Source: a virus
IMG/VR virus record: IMGVR_UViG_3300028558_000053
Span: 1 to 40,502 of that record
DNA length: 40,502 nt
Direction: 5' to 3' (one strand)
Every line of letters begins with the position of its first letter. The first letter of the stretch is position 1. Shown piece after piece: positions 26,486-34,493 of the stretch. Made by a program: the position numbers and the translations under genes. Below the pieces are notes generated by a model. The model was not told the DNA's origin. It did no database searches and saw nothing but the letters and a program-made list of their open reading frames with translations.

Positions 26486-26706
26486 GCGACTTTCCCCTGG
26501 CTACGGACGATCTGATAGCGATAGCTGCCGATCTCTCCATGCCGCACGGCGTGGCCGGCGCGGACAAGTTCGAGCAGAATTTTTCGGGTCGAATCCGGGT
26601 TGAGATTGTTTGGCTTGGATATCTCGCGCGGCGTGCGGGGCCGGTCATCGGCGAGGATCTGCAGCACCAGCGCGGAATGCTCGGCGGGCTTAAGGGAAAG
26701 TTGCAT
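26482..26706 (-). CDS. Small winged-HTH protein
   Basis: The 74 residues show a winged-helix pattern: ALVLQILADDRPRTPREISK, then LNPDSTRKILLELVRAGHAV and a beta-wing GEIGSYRYQIV. It probably binds DNA. It is the second gene of the PL operon and shares one base with the first. Confidence 0.64.
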   Translation of the reverse strand: MQLSLKPAEHSALVLQILADDRPRTPREISKPNNLNPDSTRKILLELVRAGHAVRHGEIGSYRYQIVRSQGKVA

Positions 26707-26888
26707 TAGCGCGCCGCCTGCGGACGGATCACCGGCGCGATGCGTCCGGCGAGCTCAGCGGCTTCCGCGTGTGCTTCCTCGATGGTGCGGCCAGCCTGCC
26801 GAGCGAGCCGGAAGGCGTTGGCAACCACAGAAGAAGCCGGGAAAGGCAGTAATTGTGCAGTCTGCTGAAGGTCCGAGATTTTGACCAT
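26706..26888 (-). CDS. First gene of the leftward operon, unassigned
   Basis: The 60-residue protein is helical (VANAFRLARQAGRTIEEAHA) and unrelated to anything recognised. Its AGGGGG Shine-Dalgarno lies 5 bases before the ATG. The predicted PL promoter is about 30 bp upstream, so it is the first gene transcribed leftward. A small regulator or host-takeover protein is possible. Confidence 0.6.
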   Translation of the reverse strand: MVKISDLQQTAQLLPFPASSVVANAFRLARQAGRTIEEAHAEAAELAGRIAPVIRPQAAR

Positions 26889-26916
26889 AACATCCCCCTG
26901 ATTTGTGGTCAGGAGA

Positions 26917-26967
26917 ATGTTACGTCATACGAAACTAATTTTCAATATAAGTTTCGTTAAACGTAAT
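26917..26967 (-). promoter_or_regulatory. PL-like promoter with two repressor operators
   Basis: Read leftward, TTGAAA (26940-26945) and TAACAT (26917-26922) are spaced by 17 bases, a good sigma-70 promoter. Operator 1, GTTACGTCATACGAAAC at 26919-26935, covers the -10. Operator 2, GTTTCGTTAAACGTAAT at 26951-26967, lies upstream. Both fit GTTWCG-N5-CGWAAC. Repressor binding should block the integrase operon. Confidence 0.78.
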
Positions 26968-27336
26968 CTACGTTTTGGAAGCTCGGGACGCGATCTGGAG
27001 TGTCCGCATATAATCGACGGCTTTCGCTCTCGCGTCATCCGAGAGGCTGTCGAGCAGAAGCCACGCCTCGCCTTCCGGGCTTGTATGGAGCTCTTGAGGG
27101 TCCTGAAAGATCAAGGCTTGTTTTTCGACCTTAAGCGCCTTTGATAGACTCTCCAGATAATCCATATCCCAAGCCTCAAGATCGCGCTCCTTTAAGCTCA
27201 CGCGAATCTTGTTTGTGCCCATTCTGTCGGCCAGTTCTTCCTGGGTGAGGCCGCGATAGATTCGCCATGCAGCAAAAAACGTCCGATATTTCGGGCGGGT
27301 ACTGACCGGTTCTTTTTTCATGGATTTCTTTGGCAT
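26968..27336 (-). CDS. Phage repressor, HTH (CI-like)
   Basis: The 122 residues carry an XRE-type helix-turn-helix at about 28-68 (RIYRGLTQEELADRMGTNKI) and a C-terminal helical part with no visible LexA-like autocleavage Ser/Lys pair. Induction may therefore not use RecA cleavage. It lies between two operator clusters and is divergent from a small Cro-like gene, so it is the lysogenic repressor by position. The ATG at 27336 is 8 bases from operator 3. No Shine-Dalgarno is visible, so leaderless translation from this ATG, or from 27321, is possible. Confidence 0.85.
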   Translation of the reverse strand: MPKKSMKKEPVSTRPKYRTFFAAWRIYRGLTQEELADRMGTNKIRVSLKERDLEAWDMDYLESLSKALKVEKQALIFQDPQELHTSPEGEAWLLLDSLSDDARAKAVDYMRTLQIASRASKT

Positions 27337-27342
27337 AACAGT

Positions 27343-27421
27343 ATGTTACGCCACCCGAAACCACAGGTCGTTATCGTTTAACGAAACTTTTGTTGGCGAG
27401 CGAGTTACGCATAACGTAACT
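27343..27421. promoter_or_regulatory. PRM/PR-like region with three operators
   Basis: The operators are GTTACGCCACCCGAAAC (27345-27361), TTATCGTTTAACGAAAC (27371-27387) and GTTACGCATAACGTAAC (27404-27420). The last lies within a perfect 19-bp dyad at 27403-27421. Read leftward, a TAACAT -10 (27343-27348) overlaps the first. Read rightward, TAACTT (27417-27422) overlaps the third, with TTGGCG 18 bases before it. The predicted start sites fall on or next to the repressor and Cro-like ATGs. Confidence 0.78.
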
Positions 27422-27429
27422 TTCTTTAC

Positions 27430-27639
27430 ATGACTGATTCGCCAATTCACCCTCTGAAGGCATTTCGCAAGGCCAAGAATCTCAGCCTTGAAGAACTTGC
27501 CAATGAAGTTGGGACCACCAAGTCCTGGCTCTCCCGCATCGAGGCAGGTGAAACGCCAGGTGCGACACTGATCACTCGACTGGTCAATTTTAGCGCAGGG
27601 GCGCTCACGCCGAATGACTTCTTCGGGGTGAGCGCATGA
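27430..27639 (+). CDS. Cro-like HTH regulator
   Basis: The 69-residue protein has HPLKAFRKAKNLSLEELANE followed by VGTTKSWLSRIEAGETPG, a canonical XRE HTH. It is divergent from the repressor and the first gene of the rightward operon. The ATG is 9 bases from an operator and no ribosome site is visible, so it may be translated from a leaderless mRNA. By position it should favour lytic development. Confidence 0.82.
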   Translation: MTDSPIHPLKAFRKAKNLSLEELANEVGTTKSWLSRIEAGETPGATLITRLVNFSAGALTPNDFFGVSA

Positions 27640-27644
27640 ATCAG

Positions 27645-27917
27645 TCAGCTCAAAAAGGCGCTGATCGGCACCGAGTGAATGAACGGCTGGCCGCTGAGAA
27701 CGGCGGTGGTCTGCTTGATTGCCGTCGGCACCATGTGGGCGGGCATTACGATTCGAGCGACCACGATATGCTCGACGTCTGCGCCGAAATGGTGCGTGGC
27801 GTAAAGCGTCCATCTCAAGCACGTCGCGCCGATCATCTCGATCGACGCTACACCTTCTGCGAAGACATCGGGCACGCGATCGGGATCGATCAAGCCCGGC
27901 ACTACGTCGTTTTGCAA
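27645..27917 (-). CDS. Small protein opposite to the early operon
   Basis: On the minus strand, a TTG at 27917 preceded by GGAAGGGG gives a 90-residue protein starting MQNDVVPGLIDPDRVPDVF. It includes ASIEMIGATCLRW and VVVARIVMPAHMVPTAIKQT, a natural-looking alpha/beta protein recurrent in alphaproteobacterial phages as a hypothetical. The frame extends to a GTG at 28004, but that extension is not protein-like. The plus-strand frame here (27636-28058) looks like a shadow. No function is known. Confidence 0.52.
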   Translation of the reverse strand: MQNDVVPGLIDPDRVPDVFAEGVASIEMIGATCLRWTLYATHHFGADVEHIVVARIVMPAHMVPTAIKQTTAVLSGQPFIHSVPISAFLS

Positions 27918-28060
27918 TTCTTTGCCCCTTCCATTTCCCCAACGGCTCATCGCCGCGCGGGGACTGTCCGGCTTCGGGGCCACTCCAATCCATCCTTCTT
28001 TCACAACATGGTAACCGGCGCGTTGCGTCTGGCCGGTGCCGCATTTCTTGGGGCTTGATC

Positions 28061-28462
28061 ATGACGCAACGCATAACGAAGCCTGCCGCAAACGCGAAAT
28101 CAGCGCATTGCCGGATCAGGAATCAAAAACGGACAATCAGGAATCAGATTTCGCCCGTTATGCAAAAAGTGCAGAACATGCTGCCGCGCAGTAAGCCCGC
28201 GATGCACCTGCATCTTTTGACCGATCAACCGCTCTCGAATTGTCAAAAAGCACTCGCCGGAACTCGTGCTGAAAATCTCGATCTGGTGACAGCGCTTTTG
28301 CGGTCCGAGATGGGCCGTGAGGTTCTGTTTGCGCTGATGGGTGACGCAAGACCCGAGTGGTTTTCGAAGTACCGCAAGCAGCTCGACGTCAACGCCGCGT
28401 TCCGCGATCTGCATGAGGCAAAGCGCAAGGTCGAGGCACTCCAGCAGGAGTGCCACGAATGA
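28061..28462 (+). CDS. Hypothetical early protein
   Basis: The 133-residue frame begins with a basic, probably disordered stretch (RIRNQKRTIRNQI). That stretch is encoded by two copies of ATCAGGAATCA, at 28115-28125 and 28136-28146, which suggests a short duplication. The rest is helical: NLDLVTALLRSEMGREVLFA and FRDLHEAKRKVEALQQ. An ATG at 28159 would remove the basic part and is an alternative start. It overlaps the next gene by 4 bp. No family is recognised. Confidence 0.58.
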   Translation: MTQRITKPAANAKSAHCRIRNQKRTIRNQISPVMQKVQNMLPRSKPAMHLHLLTDQPLSNCQKALAGTRAENLDLVTALLRSEMGREVLFALMGDARPEWFSKYRKQLDVNAAFRDLHEAKRKVEALQQECHE

Positions 28463-28683
28463 TCGACCCGGCCCATATCGTGATCGCCTTCTGCGCGATC
28501 CTCGTCGCAGCCTTTGGCTTCGCCTTCGCCGGCGTCGTTGTCGCCGTGCTTCGCGCGCGCGACCGCCGCCGCGCACGGCGTCACGCTGCCGACGTGATGA
28601 TGCAGCCGCACGGCGAGCATCCCGGCCTCACCCCCGAACAGTATCGGCATTTCGAACGGCGCTTCATGGGAGCGCCACAATGA
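28459..28683 (+). CDS. Small membrane protein, early operon
   Basis: The 74 residues have one membrane span (about 5-28, HIVIAFCAILVAAFGFAFAG), a basic RARDRRRARRH segment that should stay cytoplasmic, and a polar tail ending FERRFMGAPQ. AGGAG lies 8 bases before the ATG. Early phage membrane proteins are often superinfection-exclusion factors, but this is only a possibility here. Confidence 0.66.
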   Translation: MIDPAHIVIAFCAILVAAFGFAFAGVVVAVLRARDRRRARRHAADVMMQPHGEHPGLTPEQYRHFERRFMGAPQ

Positions 28684-28877
28684 GCCGTGCAGCCGCAATG
28701 TTTCTGTGCGCACGCATTGCGCCGCATCTCACCGCCAGTCCGATCAATTCACAGTTCCGCGCTGACCGTGACGTTGCAACGTCGATGACGGGCGGCAAGG
28801 GGACCGAACCGGAGCGTGAGTTGCCGCGCTCCGGTTCGGAACATCCCGCGATCCTTCGGCACGGGAGGGCATCGTGA
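28680..28877 (+). CDS. Hypothetical small protein
   Basis: The 65-residue frame MSRAAAMFLCARIAPHLTAS is coupled to the previous gene (ATGA). Composition is low in structure and rich in R, S and T. It is supported mainly by tight packing between two better genes. It could be non-functional spacer coding. Confidence 0.45.
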   Translation: MSRAAAMFLCARIAPHLTASPINSQFRADRDVATSMTGGKGTEPERELPRSGSEHPAILRHGRAS

Positions 28878-29407
28878 AGCAATCCAAGCGCATGTCGCTG
28901 ATCGAAACCTGCCTGAACACGGGCGCAGGCTTCGGCATTTCGTTGTTGGCGCAGTGGTACTTCCTACCGTTGCTCGGGGTCACGATCTCTTTCCATCAGA
29001 ATTTTCTGTTCGCGATCATCATGACTGTGGTGTCGATCTGTCGCGGCTTCATCCTGCGTCGCGTTTTCGAGGCGCTGCAGATCCGCGTTTCGATGCCAGC
29101 CTCAATCCTCGCGATCGCCGCCGAACGCCGGCGCCAGATCGATGTGGAGGGTTGGACGGCTGAGCATGATGACGAACATGAACCCGGCATCATCGGCATT
29201 GCCGGCGCGGCTTATGCCATGGCGGCGCGCTACCGCTATCAGGGCGTTCAGCAGATCAATCCTCCTGGCTGCTGGCCGTGGTCCAACGATTGGTGGAAGC
29301 CACAAGACAACCGACGCGACTTGGTCCGCGCCGGCGCGCTGATCGCAGCCGAACTCGACAGGATGGACCGTGACCGCAAGCGCAAGCACAACGTGGTGCG
29401 GGCATGA
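28874..29407 (+). CDS. DUF7220-like membrane domain fused to a small helical domain
   Basis: The 177-residue protein starts with MKQSKRMSLIETCLNTGAGF and two membrane spans (about 14-33 and 40-58), typical of DUF7220-like phage proteins. The C-terminal part, from about 78, is ERRRQIDVEGWTAEHDD and WPWSNDWWKPQDNRRDLVRA, a domain often found as a separate phage protein. Here the two are joined in one frame. GGGAGG precedes the GTG start. Confidence 0.66.
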   Translation: MKQSKRMSLIETCLNTGAGFGISLLAQWYFLPLLGVTISFHQNFLFAIIMTVVSICRGFILRRVFEALQIRVSMPASILAIAAERRRQIDVEGWTAEHDDEHEPGIIGIAGAAYAMAARYRYQGVQQINPPGCWPWSNDWWKPQDNRRDLVRAGALIAAELDRMDRDRKRKHNVVRA

Positions 29408-30495
29408 GCAAATCCAATATCGAGTGGACCGGTCATACATGGAATCCGATTGCTGGCTGCTCGCTCAAATCTCCCGGCTGCACCCATTGCTACGCTATGA
29501 CGATGGCGCGGCGTATCGAGGCCATGGGCAATCTGCCGCACTATGCGGGGCTGACGAATGTCGTCAACGGCAACGCGGTCTGGACCGGCAAGATTGCGAT
29601 GGCGCCGGACAGCATTCTCCTGCAGCCGCTGCAGCGGAAAAAGTCGACGACATATTTCGTCAACTCGATGTCGGACCTGTTCCACGAAGATGTGCCGGAC
29701 GAATGGATCGATCGCATCTTCGCCATCATGGCGCTGGCGCCGCAGCACACATTTCAGGTGCTCACAAAGCGCAGCGCCCGGATGCGGAAGTATTTCGCTG
29801 CTGACGAGAAAGGACAGCGTGCTTTCTGGTATCGCGTGGACCGGGCTGTTGATCTGCTTTGTGCCGACCTCGGCCGCGGCCGTTACGAAATCCCAGCTTG
29901 GCCGCTGCCAAACGTGTGGCTTGGCGTTTCCTGCGAGGATCAACAGCGCGCCGAGGGGCGCATCCCCGATCTGCTCGCCACGCCCGCGGCGATTCGCTTC
30001 ATCAGCGCGGAGCCGTTGATCGGCCCTATCTCGCTCCGCTGGGCGAAATGGGATGACTGGAATGGTCAGGACGGCAATCGGCGACCGACTGTCGATCACC
30101 TCGACGGCGCCCGAATGCTCGATTGGGTCATCGCCGGCGGTGAGTCCGGACCTGGCGCTCGACCGATGAATCCGGATTGGGTGCGAGAGCTGCGCGCTCA
30201 GTGTGCTGAAGCCCGGATCGCGTTCTTTTTCAAACAATGGGGAGCGCATCTGCCCGTCGGTCAAGTTCTGCCCGGCCGCGGGAAGGTTCATGGCGCGACG
30301 GCGGTCAGACCGGGCCGAATGAAATTGCACTGTGGCGGCAGCCAAAAGCAGGATCCGAGACATGTCTTTGCCGAACGCGGCGTCGAGTTCACATCGATGG
30401 ATGACGGCCGTTTGACATTTCGCGTGGGAAAGAAAGCGGCAGGCAGATTGCTCGACGGCCGCGAACATAACGGCATGCCGGGAGCTGCTTCATGA
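29404..30495 (+). CDS. Gp37/Gp68 (DUF5131) family protein
   Basis: The 363-residue protein begins [20 protein letters not shown] and has three conserved cysteines (C19, C26, C29 in [13 protein letters not shown]), the defining feature of the Gp37/Gp68 family. The family has a TIM-barrel-like, radical-SAM-related organisation and is common in phages. Its biochemical activity remains poorly defined. Further motifs are [20 protein letters not shown] and [18 protein letters not shown]. It overlaps both neighbours by 4 bp in the early operon. Confidence 0.88.
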   Translation: MSKSNIEWTGHTWNPIAGCSLKSPGCTHCYAMTMARRIEAMGNLPHYAGLTNVVNGNAVWTGKIAMAPDSILLQPLQRKKSTTYFVNSMSDLFHEDVPDEWIDRIFAIMALAPQHTFQVLTKRSARMRKYFAADEKGQRAFWYRVDRAVDLLCADLGRGRYEIPAWPLPNVWLGVSCEDQQRAEGRIPDLLATPAAIRFISAEPLIGPISLRWAKWDDWNGQDGNRRPTVDHLDGARMLDWVIAGGESGPGARPMNPDWVRELRAQCAEARIAFFFKQWGAHLPVGQVLPGRGKVHGATAVRPGRMKLHCGGSQKQDPRHVFAERGVEFTSMDDGRLTFRVGKKAAGRLLDGREHNGMPGAAS

Positions 30496-30776
30496 GTGTA
30501 GCCCTCAACCCCGCAAACGAATCCGCGCGCACCGAGACGGCGCACCGCTTCGCCAAGGATCAGCTCAAGTCGATCATCGAACGCATCGAGCGGCTTGAGG
30601 AAGAAAAGAAGACGATCTCCGACGACATCAAGGATGTCTATGCCGAAGCCAAGGGGAGCGGCTTCGACGTGAAAGCGCTCCGCACCATCATCCGCATGCG
30701 GAAGGAAGACGCCGACAAGCGGCAGGAGCAGGAGACCATTCTCGAAACCTACATGCTCGCGCTGGGGATGCTGTGA
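30492..30776 (+). CDS. GapR-like (DUF2312) nucleoid protein
   Basis: The 94 residues match the DUF2312/GapR family in pattern: [40 protein letters not shown] and [19 protein letters not shown]. In Caulobacter, GapR binds overtwisted DNA and supports replication. A phage copy may organise or protect replicating phage DNA. The family is essentially alphaproteobacterial, which helps to place the host. Confidence 0.9.
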   Translation: MSVALNPANESARTETAHRFAKDQLKSIIERIERLEEEKKTISDDIKDVYAEAKGSGFDVKALRTIIRMRKEDADKRQEQETILETYMLALGML

Positions 30777-32155
30777 TGAGCGAACTCGTTCAAATCGAGC
30801 CGTCGGCAGAACTGGCGCTTTACGATCAGGCCTGCCGTTTGCTGGCCGAGGCCAAGGCCGTCGACGAAGTCAAGGAAGTCCTCAACCAAGCCGAGGCGAT
30901 CAAGGCCTATGCCCGGCAGGCCGAGAACCGGACCCTTGAAGCCGACGCGCTGGAAATCCGGTTCCGAGCCGAGCGGCGGCTTGGCGAGATGATCCTGTCA
31001 CAAAAGGAAACGGTCGGCCTGCATAAGGGCGGCCGTCCTTCGGAAAAAACCCGTTCCGAAAAGGAACAGGTTTTGGAGCCGCCGCCGATCAAGCTCCAGG
31101 AGGTCGGTATCTCGCGCAAGCTGTCGTCGCATGCGCAGAAGATGGCTTCCGTTCCACAGGAGAAGTTCGAGGCCTCGCTCGCGACCTTCCGGGATGAGGT
31201 TGCTTCGGCCAAGGGCCGGATGACCACGGACCTCCTGAAGGTTGGTGCCGAGGAAGAACAACGGCGGGCACGGCGCGATCTGGCACAGGCGCTCTCCGAC
31301 AAGGCTGCGGAAATCACCGGCACCCGGAAATACCCGGCGATCTACTTCGATCCGCCATGGAAGCGAAAGCAGGGCCTAACCGACCGCTCCTACGAGAATC
31401 ATTATCCGACGATGACGTGGGACGACATCGTCGCATGGGCGCGTCAGATGGCACCACTGCTGCTCGACGATGCATGGGGCTTCATGTGGGTGCCGCGCGC
31501 GCACATGCTGGCGCTTCATCGCACTGTTATTGAAGCTGAGATCGTCGAGACCGGCGAGATCGTCAAGGCATGGGTCAGGATGCCGCTCGCGTGGGCGATC
31601 GCTGAGGCAATGGGCTTCGATCAGTACTCGACCGCCTATGTCTGGACCAAGACCGACGAAGAATTCCCGGACGATATCGGTGCCGGCATTCTCGTTCGCG
31701 ACCAGGACGAAATCCTCCTGATGTTCAAGAAGGGCCGGGGCCTGCCGAAGCCGCGCACCTTCGAGGTCGCGAACTCCAATCATCGGGAACGGTCAAAGCC
31801 GCTCGGCCACTCCCGCAAGCCGCAGCACTATCGCGACATGATCGCGCGCATGACCGGCGGTGTCCCTGTGCTGGAATGCTTCGCGCGCCATGATGAGAAT
31901 TTCCCGCTGCCGCCGAATTGGGACGCGTGGGGCAACCAGGCACAGCCGTCGCAGCCTGAAAGCGGCATCCAGTTCGAGGTTGTCGATGCGCCTGCCGAGC
32001 AGGATGAGATTCCACCCGGCGCGACGATCGACCTGCCGGACGATTTCAGGATCGATGTGCCCGCGCCGCAACCACTTCCAGCGCGCGCCGATGATGGGCT
32101 TGATATTCCGGCATTCCTGCGGCGGGCGCCTGCACGGCAGGAGGCGGCGGAATGA
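30776..32155 (+). CDS. MT-A70 family N6-adenine methyltransferase
   Basis: The 459-residue protein has an N-terminal helical part (ELALYDQACRLLAEAKAVDE) like that of ParB/Noc-associated phage proteins and a C-terminal MT-A70 domain with the catalytic DPPW at 192-195 (AIYFDPPWKRK). SAM-binding elements include LLLDDAWGFMWVP and VLECFARHDENFP. The ATG at 30776 overlaps the previous stop (TGATGA), and a GTG three bases earlier is possible. It may methylate phage DNA to evade restriction. Confidence 0.88.
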   Translation: MSELVQIEPSAELALYDQACRLLAEAKAVDEVKEVLNQAEAIKAYARQAENRTLEADALEIRFRAERRLGEMILSQKETVGLHKGGRPSEKTRSEKEQVLEPPPIKLQEVGISRKLSSHAQKMASVPQEKFEASLATFRDEVASAKGRMTTDLLKVGAEEEQRRARRDLAQALSDKAAEITGTRKYPAIYFDPPWKRKQGLTDRSYENHYPTMTWDDIVAWARQMAPLLLDDAWGFMWVPRAHMLALHRTVIEAEIVETGEIVKAWVRMPLAWAIAEAMGFDQYSTAYVWTKTDEEFPDDIGAGILVRDQDEILLMFKKGRGLPKPRTFEVANSNHRERSKPLGHSRKPQHYRDMIARMTGGVPVLECFARHDENFPLPPNWDAWGNQAQPSQPESGIQFEVVDAPAEQDEIPPGATIDLPDDFRIDVPAPQPLPARADDGLDIPAFLRRAPARQEAAE

Positions 32156-34266
32156 GCGTCGCCTTGCGCGAACTGATCGTTGACAATTTCGCGGGCGGCG
32201 GCGGCGCATCGACTGGCATCGAGATGGCACTGGGACGCTCTCCCGACATCGCCATCAATCACGATCCGGTCGCGCTGGCCATGCATCAAGCGAACCATCC
32301 CGAAACGCTGCATCTGTGCAACAGCGTATGGAAGGTCGATCCCGACGAAATCAAGGGACCGATCGGGCTTGGCTGGTTCTCGCCGGATTGCAAGCATTTC
32401 TCCAAGGCAAAGGGCGGTCGCCCCGTCGAGAAGGGCATTCGCGATCTTGCCTGGGTGGTCGTTCGCTGGGCCATGCGCCGAGAAGGTGGGCCGCGCGTCA
32501 TCATCCTCGAAAACGTCGAGGAATTCCGGACGTGGGGACCGATCGGCGGTGACGGCAAACCCTGTCCCGAGCGCAAAGGCGAAACCTTTCGGCAGTGGAT
32601 TCGTGAACTCAAGCGTCATGGCTACAAGGCTATTGAATATCGCGAACTGCGCGCGTGCGACTTCGGCGCGCCGACGATCCGCAAGAGATTGTTCCTGATC
32701 GCACGTCGTGATGGCAAGCCGATCGTCTGGCCAAAGCCGACGCATGCGCCCGCCGAGGTTAATGCGGACGGCATCGTGACCAAATGGGCGAAGGGCCACG
32801 GGCTGACGCTGAAAGACCTTCAGGATATGCGCCCGTGGCGCACCGCCGCCGAGATCATAGACTGGTCGTTGCCATGCCCTTCGATCTTCGCCACCTCCGT
32901 CGAGATCATGGGCGAGCATGGCCTGCGCGCCGTGCGGCCGCTGAAACCTGCAACACTGGCGCGGATCGCGAAGGGCGTTCACCGTTATGTCCTTGCGGCA
33001 GCCAACCCCTTCATCGTCAGCCTGACACATCAGGGTGGTGAGCGCACAGAGGCGGTCACCGATCCGATGATGACCGTCACAGGCGCGAACCGCGGGGAGA
33101 AGGCCGTCGTTATTCCGACGTTGGTGCAGACGGGTTACGGCGAGCGGCCCGGCCAGTCGCCACGCGTTCCGGGTCTCGACAAGCCCCTCGGCACGGCTGT
33201 GGCGGGTGGCGTCAAGCATGCGCTCGTGACACCAATCATCGCCGGCGTCGGCGGGCGAATGGGCCAGACTGAACCTCGTTCGGGCGATGTGCCTTTGCAG
33301 ACCCTGACAGCGAAGGCGGATTCAGTCGTGCTGACGCCGCTGCTAGCACGCACTGCGCATGGCGAGGTCGATAGGAACGGGAAGAGGCGGGGCAAGGGAG
33401 CTCACAGTCTCGAAGAACCGTTCTCGACCGTGCTGGCATCGCCGGATCATGCGGTGATCGCGCCGCATCTGACAAAGTTCCGCGCCAACAGCGTCGGCAG
33501 CGGGATGGATGAACCCGTGCCAACGGTCACGGCGAATAGCTACATCAAGAAGCCGGGCGGAGCCGCGCCGATCGGCGTCGTCGCTCCGCACCTGATGACA
33601 ATGCGCAGTGCGCAGAAGCCCTTCAATGGCGCTGACGAGCCGACGCATACGATCACCGCTGGTGGCGCGCATCTCGTTCGCCAGTTCGGGACGGCTGTCG
33701 GTTCATCGCTCGATGATCCTGCCAAGACGGTGATGGCCGATGGTGGCGGCGGAAAATCGCAACTCGCGGCATCGTTCCTGACGAAATACTACGGCGTTCA
33801 CCAAGACTCCGGCATCGATGAGCCTGTTCATACCGCAACCTCGAAACCTCGGTTCGGGCTTGTCGAGATTATGGCCGCAATGCCGCCGTTCGGACCCGAG
33901 CATTACGAACGCGCGCGGGCGGTCGCCGATCTGCTGCGCGAGCATGGTCTTTGGGATGATCGCGAGTTTGTGACGTTCGATCTGCACGGCGTCACCGTGG
34001 TGCTGACGGACATCGGTATGCGCATGCTGGTGCCGCGCGAGTTGTTCCGCGCGCAGGGATTTCCCGAGACCTACGAAATCGAGACGGGCGTCTTTCCGGT
34101 CGAGCGCGAGGCCGAGGGCGCGCGCTGGACCGAACACGAGCGGCGTCCGATCAGCAAGACCGACCAGGTTGCCAAATGCGGCAACAGTGTTTCGCCGCCG
34201 ATGGCGTGCGCGCTTGTCGCGGCGAATTGCGGCGACATGGCCGAGATCGCGGAGGCCGCCGAATGA
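32152..34266 (+). CDS. DNA cytosine-5 methyltransferase with repeat-rich recognition region
   Basis: The 704 residues show C5-methyltransferase motif I (FAGGGGASTGIE, 13-24), catalytic C80 in SPDCKHFSKAKG, motif VI ENV (120-122), motif VIII RKRLFLIAR and a C-terminal part with GNSVSPPMA. Between about 285 and 560 lies an expanded recognition region with eight similar units around D-x-P-x-x-T, including VTDPMMTVTG, MDEPVPTVTA, ADEPTHTITA and IDEPVHTATS. The length is well above that of a simple C5-methyltransferase because of these repeats. Confidence 0.92.
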   Translation: MSVALRELIVDNFAGGGGASTGIEMALGRSPDIAINHDPVALAMHQANHPETLHLCNSVWKVDPDEIKGPIGLGWFSPDCKHFSKAKGGRPVEKGIRDLAWVVVRWAMRREGGPRVIILENVEEFRTWGPIGGDGKPCPERKGETFRQWIRELKRHGYKAIEYRELRACDFGAPTIRKRLFLIARRDGKPIVWPKPTHAPAEVNADGIVTKWAKGHGLTLKDLQDMRPWRTAAEIIDWSLPCPSIFATSVEIMGEHGLRAVRPLKPATLARIAKGVHRYVLAAANPFIVSLTHQGGERTEAVTDPMMTVTGANRGEKAVVIPTLVQTGYGERPGQSPRVPGLDKPLGTAVAGGVKHALVTPIIAGVGGRMGQTEPRSGDVPLQTLTAKADSVVLTPLLARTAHGEVDRNGKRRGKGAHSLEEPFSTVLASPDHAVIAPHLTKFRANSVGSGMDEPVPTVTANSYIKKPGGAAPIGVVAPHLMTMRSAQKPFNGADEPTHTITAGGAHLVRQFGTAVGSSLDDPAKTVMADGGGGKSQLAASFLTKYYGVHQDSGIDEPVHTATSKPRFGLVEIMAAMPPFGPEHYERARAVADLLREHGLWDDREFVTFDLHGVTVVLTDIGMRMLVPRELFRAQGFPETYEIETGVFPVEREAEGARWTEHERRPISKTDQVAKCGNSVSPPMACALVAANCGDMAEIAEAAE

Positions 34267-34490
34267 CGCAACCGCGCCATCGCTTGGGCGAGCCTAATCG
34301 TCTTCCGCGCAAAACCGAACGCGAATGCCTGAACGGGTGCGGCATCGTCAAGGTGACGCGCCATGAAGGCCAGCAGCACTGGATCGAGTTCTGGTGCATC
34401 GGCGACATCGAGAAACTGGATTGCGACCGCACGCCGCCATGTGTGGCCGCCAACCCTGCCGGCGGGAAGCCGGTCACCATGGAGGCATGA
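34263..34490 (+). CDS. Small Cys-containing protein
   Basis: The 75-residue product starts at an ATGA overlap with the methyltransferase. It has ECLNGCGIVKVTRHEGQQHW, then FWCIG and LDCDRTPPC, so five cysteines that could bind zinc. It may help methyltransferase or DNA recognition, or be unrelated. Family unknown. Confidence 0.62.
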   Translation: MTQPRHRLGEPNRLPRKTERECLNGCGIVKVTRHEGQQHWIEFWCIGDIEKLDCDRTPPCVAANPAGGKPVTMEA

Positions 34491-34493
34491 CCC

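Noticed and set aside
27636-28058. Plus-strand 140-residue frame after the Cro-like gene
   Set aside because: Its composition is rich in His, Arg and Cys without structure, while the opposite strand gives a more natural protein with a ribosome site.
31828-33219. 463-residue minus-strand frame
   Set aside because: It is antisense to the MT-A70 and C5-methyltransferase genes, both with catalytic motifs. High GC easily leaves such frames open.
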